Under the pieces are notes generated by a model. That model was given only the letters and a program-made list of their open reading frames with translations, had not been told where the DNA came from and did no database searches. Shown here in pieces: positions 32,210-37,396 of a DNA stretch of 37,396 nt; position 1 is the first letter of the stretch, and every line of letters starts with the position of its first letter. The position numbers and the translations under genes were made by a program. This DNA is from Dehalococcoidia bacterium (GTDB taxonomy: Bacteria; Chloroflexota; Dehalococcoidia; Lucifugimonadales; GCA-002694895), in contig JAPYRX010000014.1 in NCBI GenBank assembly GCA_029936815.1, positions 1-37,396 on the forward strand. Direction: 5' to 3'.

Positions 32210-33322
32210 ATGAGCAAGACAGGATTATCCGCAATATGGCATGATAGTAGACAAAAATTTGAAGTTACAGAACTTCCAATTATGGAAACTGAAGCAGATG
32301 CGATTAACGTTAGAGTTGAAGCTACAAGTGTATGTGGATCTGATCTACATATATGGAGAGGTGATGGCATCCCAGAAGAAAATGGTCCAAGAGACCCTTT
32401 TGTATTTGGACATGAAATGATGGGATCTGTAGCGGAATTAGGTAATAAAGTAAAAACCGATTCATTACAACAACCTTTAAAAGAAGGAGATAGAGTAGTT
32501 TTCACTTATTATTTTCCTTGTTTAAAATGTTATAACTGTATAAGAGGTGAATTTGGAGGATGTAAATTCAGAAGAACAAACCCTACTATAGAAAATTGTA
32601 GTGGTGGCTTTGCTCAATATTATTATTTACGAACCCCTCACTTTGTATTTAAATTACCCGACGAAATAAATAATGCTACTGCTGCTCCAATTAATTGTGC
32701 TTTAGCTCAAGTAATGGAAGCTTTTAGGATTTCAGATTTCAGATTTGGTGATAACGTTGTAATTCAAGGAGCAGGTGGATTAGGAATAAATGCAGCAGCA
32801 GTTGCTTCTGATATGGGTGCTAATAAAGTAATAGTCATAGATGGACAAAAACCAAGATTAGAATTAGCTAAAAAATGTGGTGCTACAGACATTGTAGATA
32901 TGAATGAATATACTTCTGTTGAATCAAGAGTTGAAAAAATTATGGAATTAACAAATGGTATAGGTGCTGATATTGTTATTGAATTAGTAGGTTTCCCGTC
33001 AGCAGTGGAGGAAGGGATACAGATGTGTAGAATGAGAGGTACATATTTAGAAGTAGGTCATATATCACCCAATAGCATGATTAATGTAGATGTACAAAAA
33101 TTGGTTGCTAATCAGATAAGATTTTATGGGATTCAACACTATGATCCATGGATATTACCAAATGCTATTGATTTTCTTTTACGTACCAAAGACAAATATC
33201 CATTAACTAATATAGTGTCTCACGAATTTCCGATAACAAAAATTGAAGAGGCATTTCAAACTGCTGAATGGTTAGGAAGTACTAGTGGTAGTGAAGTTAC
33301 AAGAGCTATTGTTACCCCATAA
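32210..33322 (+). CDS. Zinc-dependent alcohol dehydrogenase (MDR family)
   Basis: This 370-residue medium-chain dehydrogenase has catalytic zinc ligands C42 (SVCGSDLHIW) and H68/E69 (FGHEMMG), and four structural-zinc cysteines (C104, C107, C110, C118 in CLKCYNCIRGEFGGC). The NAD(P) motif is GAGGLGINAAAVASDMGA, with Asp in VIVIDG suggesting NAD preference. The sorbitol/threonine dehydrogenase-like group fits. It is the first gene of the right arm, followed 18 nt later by the thiamine-diphosphate enzyme. The alcohol or polyol substrate is not known. Confidence 0.93.
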   Translation: MSKTGLSAIWHDSRQKFEVTELPIMETEADAINVRVEATSVCGSDLHIWRGDGIPEENGPRDPFVFGHEMMGSVAELGNKVKTDSLQQPLKEGDRVVFTYYFPCLKCYNCIRGEFGGCKFRRTNPTIENCSGGFAQYYYLRTPHFVFKLPDEINNATAAPINCALAQVMEAFRISDFRFGDNVVIQGAGGLGINAAAVASDMGANKVIVIDGQKPRLELAKKCGATDIVDMNEYTSVESRVEKIMELTNGIGADIVIELVGFPSAVEEGIQMCRMRGTYLEVGHISPNSMINVDVQKLVANQIRFYGIQHYDPWILPNAIDFLLRTKDKYPLTNIVSHEFPITKIEEAFQTAEWLGSTSGSEVTRAIVTP

Positions 33323-33340
33323 TAGAAGGAGAAATTTTAA

Positions 33341-34969
33341 ATGAATGGTTATGACGCAATTGCAAATATATTAAAAAAAGAAGGATTTGAATGGATGGCA
33401 TGTTTCCCTGCAAATCCTCTTATAGAAGCTGTAGCAAAAGCTGGTATAAGACCAATCGTTTTCAGACAAGAAAGAGGTGGGATTATGGCAGCGGATGGAT
33501 TTTCAAGAATGTTAGCATCAGAGGGAAAGAGAGGAGTGTTTTGTTGCCAAGGTGGTCCGGGAGTTGAAAATTCTTTTGGAGGAATTGCTCAAGCTTGGGC
33601 AGACTCGGTTCCAATCTTGTTTTTACCAGCAGGGGATGGAGATCCACAAATAACTCCTAATTTTTCTGCGACAAAAAATTATTCTAATATAACTAAATGG
33701 TCTGCTTCTATTAACTCAGCATCAGAAATTCCTAACCTTATGAGAAGAGCAATGTCAGCTTTAATTAACGGTAGACCAGGACCTGTATTACTAGAAATGA
33801 AATCTAATGCTATGAAAGAAGAAATTCAAAATATTGATGATTATGAAAGCCCTTCGATAACTTTATCTGCTCCAAACATTGCAGATATTAAAAATGCAGT
33901 GAAAAATATATTAGAAGCTAAAAATCCTGTAATTTGGGTCGGACAAGGTACATTATATTCAGGCGCAACTAATGAATTAAATAAATTGGTTGAATTAATT
34001 CAAATTCCTGTATTAACAACCATGCAAGCTAAATCAGCTTTTGATGAAAGACACCCACTTTCATTAGGATCTGCAAATAGAACCGCTCCTAAAACTGTAT
34101 GGCATTGGTTGGATAAATCAGATTTAATTTTGGGATTAGGAACTAGCTGGACCAAAACTAATTTTGGAATAGATATTCCTGATGGTAAATTTTTGATTCA
34201 CAACACAAACAATGTTTCAGATATCTCTAAAGAGTACAAAACAGACATTGGATTATTGGGTGATACAAAATTAACAATTCAAATGTTAATTGATGAGATT
34301 AAAGTCCAACTTGGAAATTCCAAAAGAGAAAATAACTCAATTATTGAATCAATTGCTATGATAAAAAAAGAATGGTTAGATGAATGGTCAGAATTATTAA
34401 ACTCAGATCAAACTCCTATTAATCCTTATAGATTAGTTAACGAAATTAATAAAGCTGTTAACCATGAAAACACAATAATCACTCACGATGCAGGGCATCC
34501 GAGAGATCAAATTATGCCTTTCTATAAAGCTACAATACCAAATAGTTATATTGGATGGGGGAAAAGTACCCATTTAGGATATGGGATAGGATTAGCTATA
34601 GGGGCTAAAATAGCATACCCTGATAAATTCGTAGTTAATTTTATGGGAGATGCAGCATTTGGCATGGCTGGGTTAGATATCGAAACATCAGTAAGATCTG
34701 GCTACCCAATTACAACTATTATATTAGATAATGGGACCATGGGTGGATATGATCATCACCAACCAACAGCAATGTCAAAATACGGAGCAGGGAATATGAC
34801 AGGATCGTACACAACCATTGCTAAAGGATTAGGAGCACAAGGAATTGATGTTGATAAACCTGAAGAAATCGGCCCTGCAATTAAGCAGGCAGAAAAATTA
34901 AATATAGAAGGTAAAAGTGTTTTAATAAATGTTAAAACACAACAAGAAAACAAATTTAGTATTTACTGA
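33341..34969 (+). CDS. Thiamine diphosphate-dependent enzyme (acetolactate synthase/decarboxylase-like)
   Basis: This 542-residue enzyme of the acetolactate synthase/pyruvate decarboxylase/benzoylformate decarboxylase superfamily has catalytic Glu E44 in VFRQERGGIMAADGFSR, a central domain, and the ThDP/Mg motif GDAAFGM ending in LDNGTMGG (GD-x(about 27)-N). It decarboxylates a 2-oxoacid, giving an aldehyde or carboligation product. It lacks the regulatory subunit gene expected beside a biosynthetic ilvB, so a catabolic role is likelier. AGAAGGAGA precedes the ATG. The stop is UGA followed at once by GGAG for the next gene. Confidence 0.92.
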   Translation: MNGYDAIANILKKEGFEWMACFPANPLIEAVAKAGIRPIVFRQERGGIMAADGFSRMLASEGKRGVFCCQGGPGVENSFGGIAQAWADSVPILFLPAGDGDPQITPNFSATKNYSNITKWSASINSASEIPNLMRRAMSALINGRPGPVLLEMKSNAMKEEIQNIDDYESPSITLSAPNIADIKNAVKNILEAKNPVIWVGQGTLYSGATNELNKLVELIQIPVLTTMQAKSAFDERHPLSLGSANRTAPKTVWHWLDKSDLILGLGTSWTKTNFGIDIPDGKFLIHNTNNVSDISKEYKTDIGLLGDTKLTIQMLIDEIKVQLGNSKRENNSIIESIAMIKKEWLDEWSELLNSDQTPINPYRLVNEINKAVNHENTIITHDAGHPRDQIMPFYKATIPNSYIGWGKSTHLGYGIGLAIGAKIAYPDKFVVNFMGDAAFGMAGLDIETSVRSGYPITTIILDNGTMGGYDHHQPTAMSKYGAGNMTGSYTTIAKGLGAQGIDVDKPEEIGPAIKQAEKLNIEGKSVLINVKTQQENKFSIY

Positions 34970-34977
34970 GGAGTAAC

Positions 34978-36945
34978 ATGAGTGTTAAAAAAATTGAAGT
35001 AACAGATAAAAGTTTATTTGCTGATGGAAAAGTTTTTGGCTCTTCTGGCCAATTTTATAAAATTGATGGATATATAAACTTTGGTGTTGATCCAAATAAT
35101 GTAGTTAATGAATCAATAGTAGACTTGAAATTAGCACCAAGTAATAATGATGGATTAGTCGAATTTAAATCAAAATTTACTTTGATCACACCTGCGGATA
35201 CTACAGATGGTAACTCACGACTGATAGTCGATATAGTAAATAGGGGGCGACCTTTAATACACAGTAATTTTAATCGTAATGATTTATTTGACAATGAAGA
35301 AGGTGATGGATTTTTATTTAATAATGGATATTCTGTCTTATCATTAGGATGGCAATGGGACGTAATTGAAACTGATGAATTATACGGTCTTCAAGCACCT
35401 TTTGCCCAAATTGATGAAACTGGATTCAGAGGAGAAACTGTAGTAGAAATCAGACCTAATCAAGTACAACAGACTCACCTTTTAGCTAATAGGATACATA
35501 CTCCAAATATTCCATTGGATATAAATGATCCAAAAGCAAGATTAACTGTAAGAGATTGGGAAGACGGTCCTGACACTGAAATTACGAGATCTGATTGGAG
35601 TTTTGCAAATGTAACAGATTCAGGTGTGAAACCAAGTACAGATTATGTATATATGGAAAAGGGTTTTCAGCCTGGAAAGATTTATTATTTAGCTTATACA
35701 CCTGCAAAAGCACCAGTGGTTGGAGTAGGTATGTTAGCTGTTAGAGATATTGCAGCTTTTTTCAAGAAAAATTCTAATTTAAATCCGATTAATACTCCAT
35801 TTGAAAAAGTATATGGATTTGGCATATCACAAACAGGACGAATGCAAAGGCACATGCTTTATTTAGGATTGAATCTTGATGAAGAAGGTAACAAAGCTTA
35901 CGATGGCCATATTGTCCACGTAGCAGGTGCAAGAAGAGGTGAATTTAATAACAGATACGCACAACCATCTCAACAATCTGCTCCCGGGTTTGGACATATG
36001 TTCCCTTTTGCAGACGAAGAAATGAAAGATCCATACTCAGACAGTATTGATGGATTGTTTAATAAATTAAAACAAACCAATTGTGTACCAAAAGTGTTTT
36101 ATACAAATTCATCTGCAGAGTATTGGAGAGGTGATGGAGCAAACATGCATATACACCCAATAGAAGAATATGATCTTAATGAAGCAGATGAATCCAGAAT
36201 GTATCACTTTGCTGGAACTCAGCACATCGCAGGAACATTAGCTTCTGATTCAGTTGGACCAGATGGATCGATTGGGATGTATAAGTTTAATATTGTTGAT
36301 TATAGACCGCTATTAAGGGCAAGTTTGATTAACTTAGACAAATGGGAATCAAATGATATCAATCCTCCACCTAGTAGTTGCCCAAGAATAAGTGATGAAA
36401 CAGCTATTAAACCTGAAGTATTAATAGAGAAAGTGAACGATGTTTTAGATATTAATACACCAGATCCCGCTAAAGTATGGCTTATAAGACGAGTAGATAT
36501 GGGTGAAAGAGCAAACGAAGGAATTGGAAATTTTCCTGCAGAAGAATTTGAGACTTATCAGAATTTTGTTTCAAATATAGATGACGATGGAAACGAAACA
36601 GGAGGTATAAGATTACCTGATTTAACAGTACCTCTTGGTAGTCATTTTGGATGGAACGTAAGGCACCCGGATACAAAAGCTCCCGAACAACAAATTGCTA
36701 TGCAAGGAATATCTATATTTTTTGAAATTGACGAGCAGAGTAGGGGAGAAAAAGGTGATAATAGATTATCAATTACTGAAAGATATAATTCTAAAAACGA
36801 ATTTTTAGACAAAGTTAAAGAACAAACACAAATATTACTTGATCAAAATTACATCGTAGAAGACGATTTTGATATCGTAGTGTCTGCATGCGAAGAGAGA
36901 TACGATGCATTGATTTCAGGTAATTTAAAAAATGAGGTGAAATAA
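34978..36945 (+). CDS. Large alpha/beta hydrolase domain protein (ABhydrolase_10-like)
   Basis: This 655-residue protein has an N-terminal beta-rich domain (about 1-230) followed by an alpha/beta hydrolase core. The nucleophile is S284 in YGFGISQTGRMQRH, and the conserved HVAGARRGEFNNRYAQPS follows. A His is plausible near HFAGTQHIAG. The pattern matches the large alpha/beta hydrolase domain family common in organic-matter degraders; substrates are poorly known. No signal peptide is seen. GGAG precedes the ATG, 8 nt after the thiamine-enzyme stop. The stop overlaps the next ATG (TAATG). Confidence 0.87.
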   Translation: MSVKKIEVTDKSLFADGKVFGSSGQFYKIDGYINFGVDPNNVVNESIVDLKLAPSNNDGLVEFKSKFTLITPADTTDGNSRLIVDIVNRGRPLIHSNFNRNDLFDNEEGDGFLFNNGYSVLSLGWQWDVIETDELYGLQAPFAQIDETGFRGETVVEIRPNQVQQTHLLANRIHTPNIPLDINDPKARLTVRDWEDGPDTEITRSDWSFANVTDSGVKPSTDYVYMEKGFQPGKIYYLAYTPAKAPVVGVGMLAVRDIAAFFKKNSNLNPINTPFEKVYGFGISQTGRMQRHMLYLGLNLDEEGNKAYDGHIVHVAGARRGEFNNRYAQPSQQSAPGFGHMFPFADEEMKDPYSDSIDGLFNKLKQTNCVPKVFYTNSSAEYWRGDGANMHIHPIEEYDLNEADESRMYHFAGTQHIAGTLASDSVGPDGSIGMYKFNIVDYRPLLRASLINLDKWESNDINPPPSSCPRISDETAIKPEVLIEKVNDVLDINTPDPAKVWLIRRVDMGERANEGIGNFPAEEFETYQNFVSNIDDDGNETGGIRLPDLTVPLGSHFGWNVRHPDTKAPEQQIAMQGISIFFEIDEQSRGEKGDNRLSITERYNSKNEFLDKVKEQTQILLDQNYIVEDDFDIVVSACEERYDALISGNLKNEVK

Positions 36946-37396
36946 TGACAATAGTTGGTTCAGGTGATTTTAAATATGAATTGGTAGATTCTTGGCCTAC
37001 GATGCCGAAATATTGGGAATTCGGAACAGCTTCAGATGTATATGTTAATTCCAAAGATGAAATCCATGTATTTTCTAGAGGACTGCATCCTCTTACTATA
37101 TGGGACAAAGATGGAAATTTTATTTCATCATGGGGTGAAGGTACTTTTTCAAATAATGAACATGGTATTTATATCACAAAAGAAGATACTATATGGCTAG
37201 TTGATTCATGGTTTCATATTGCAACAGAGCACAATCCTGATGGGAAATTGATAAGAACGATTGGTAACAAATTGGAACCTTCAGAAACTTATAATGGATT
37301 ACCATTCAATATGCCTACAGGACTTACTATATCTTCCAAAGGAGATATATTTATTTCGGATGGTTATGGAAATAAAAGAGTACACAAATTTAATTC
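36945..37396 (+). CDS. NHL-repeat beta-propeller protein, 3' end beyond window
   Basis: An open frame of 150 codons runs off the window end. It shows repeating propeller units such as DVYVNSKDEIHVFSRG, then WDKDGNFISSWG, then GIYITKEDTIWLVDSW, then PTGLTISSKGDIFISDGYGN then KRVHKF, as in NHL / peptidyl-alpha-hydroxyglycine lyase-like proteins. No signal peptide is seen at the start. GAGGTGA lies upstream, and the ATG overlaps the previous stop by 1 nt, so it belongs to the same operon. Whether it is a lyase, lactonase or binding protein cannot be judged from the fragment. Confidence 0.85.
   Translation, partial: MTIVGSGDFKYELVDSWPTMPKYWEFGTASDVYVNSKDEIHVFSRGLHPLTIWDKDGNFISSWGEGTFSNNEHGIYITKEDTIWLVDSWFHIATEHNPDGKLIRTIGNKLEPSETYNGLPFNMPTGLTISSKGDIFISDGYGNKRVHKFN

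Overview
The window is AT-rich bacterial DNA (I estimate roughly 30% G+C), densely packed with genes in short, often overlapping operons. Stop codons follow the standard code. UGA ends many genes here, often in ATGA overlaps, and Trp is UGG. Lipobox-bearing lipoproteins, many two-gene overlaps and a very large share of hydrolase and oxidoreductase genes suggest a free-living heterotroph of organic matter. My best guess, inferred only from composition and gene content, is a marine Chloroflexota of the SAR202/Dehalococcoidia type. No phage, IS element, CRISPR array or rRNA is visible.

Layout. 120-1595: an N-acyl-D-amino-acid deacylase-type amidohydrolase. 1592-6149 (-): a MacAB-like cassette with a long periplasmic adaptor, ABC ATPase, FtsX-type permease and a small exported DUF5666-like protein. 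6254-6756: two divergent small genes, a zinc ribbon and an Smr-like protein. 6749-10290 (-): a five-gene operon with ABC ATPase, ABC-2 permease, a redoxin lipoprotein interrupted by an in-frame UGA, an RDD membrane protein and a dienelactone hydrolase. 10374-11474: aspartate dehydrogenase and a small membrane protein. 11476-12112 (-): tRNA-Leu(CAA), a cupin and a 59-residue DUF1737 gene. 12153-17399: FMN reductase, serine hydrolase, GNAT acetyltransferase, a Sel1-repeat lipoprotein, D-2-hydroxyacid dehydrogenase and a DUF2798 protein. 17468-19215: a class A beta-lactamase-fold serine hydrolase followed by a metallo-beta-lactamase-fold hydrolase. 19205-23302: EamA transporter, lipoprotein, FAD oxidoreductase, esterase and O6-alkylguanine-DNA methyltransferase. 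23430-26298: two convergent amidases. 26496-27131: an SRAP DNA-protein crosslink protein. 27168-37396: a catabolic region built around a divergent promoter. Its left arm holds an alpha/beta hydrolase, an FMN 2-hydroxyacid dehydrogenase, an M19 dipeptidase and a second deacylase. Its right arm holds a zinc alcohol dehydrogenase, a thiamine-diphosphate enzyme, a 655-residue alpha/beta hydrolase and an NHL beta-propeller cut by the window end.

The most notable find is the gene at 8030-8599. Two open frames, one ending at a UGA (8378-8380) and one starting just after it, join in the same frame into one peroxiredoxin-like lipoprotein. The UGA falls exactly where this family has its peroxidatic Cys (FYRG-x-x-[C/U]-x-x-C-R-x-Q-L), and a small hairpin with GGU in its loop follows about 20 nt downstream. 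I read it as a selenocysteine protein. No selA, selB, selC or selD lies in the window.

Functionally, the region combines uptake and export (two ABC systems, EamA), hydrolysis of amides, esters and D-configured acyl or peptidyl amino acids, and oxidation of hydroxy acids, amino acids and alcohols. The 27-37 kb cluster looks like a pathway from an ester or amide through a 2-hydroxyacid and 2-oxoacid to an aldehyde and alcohol. That pathway is inference from family assignments.
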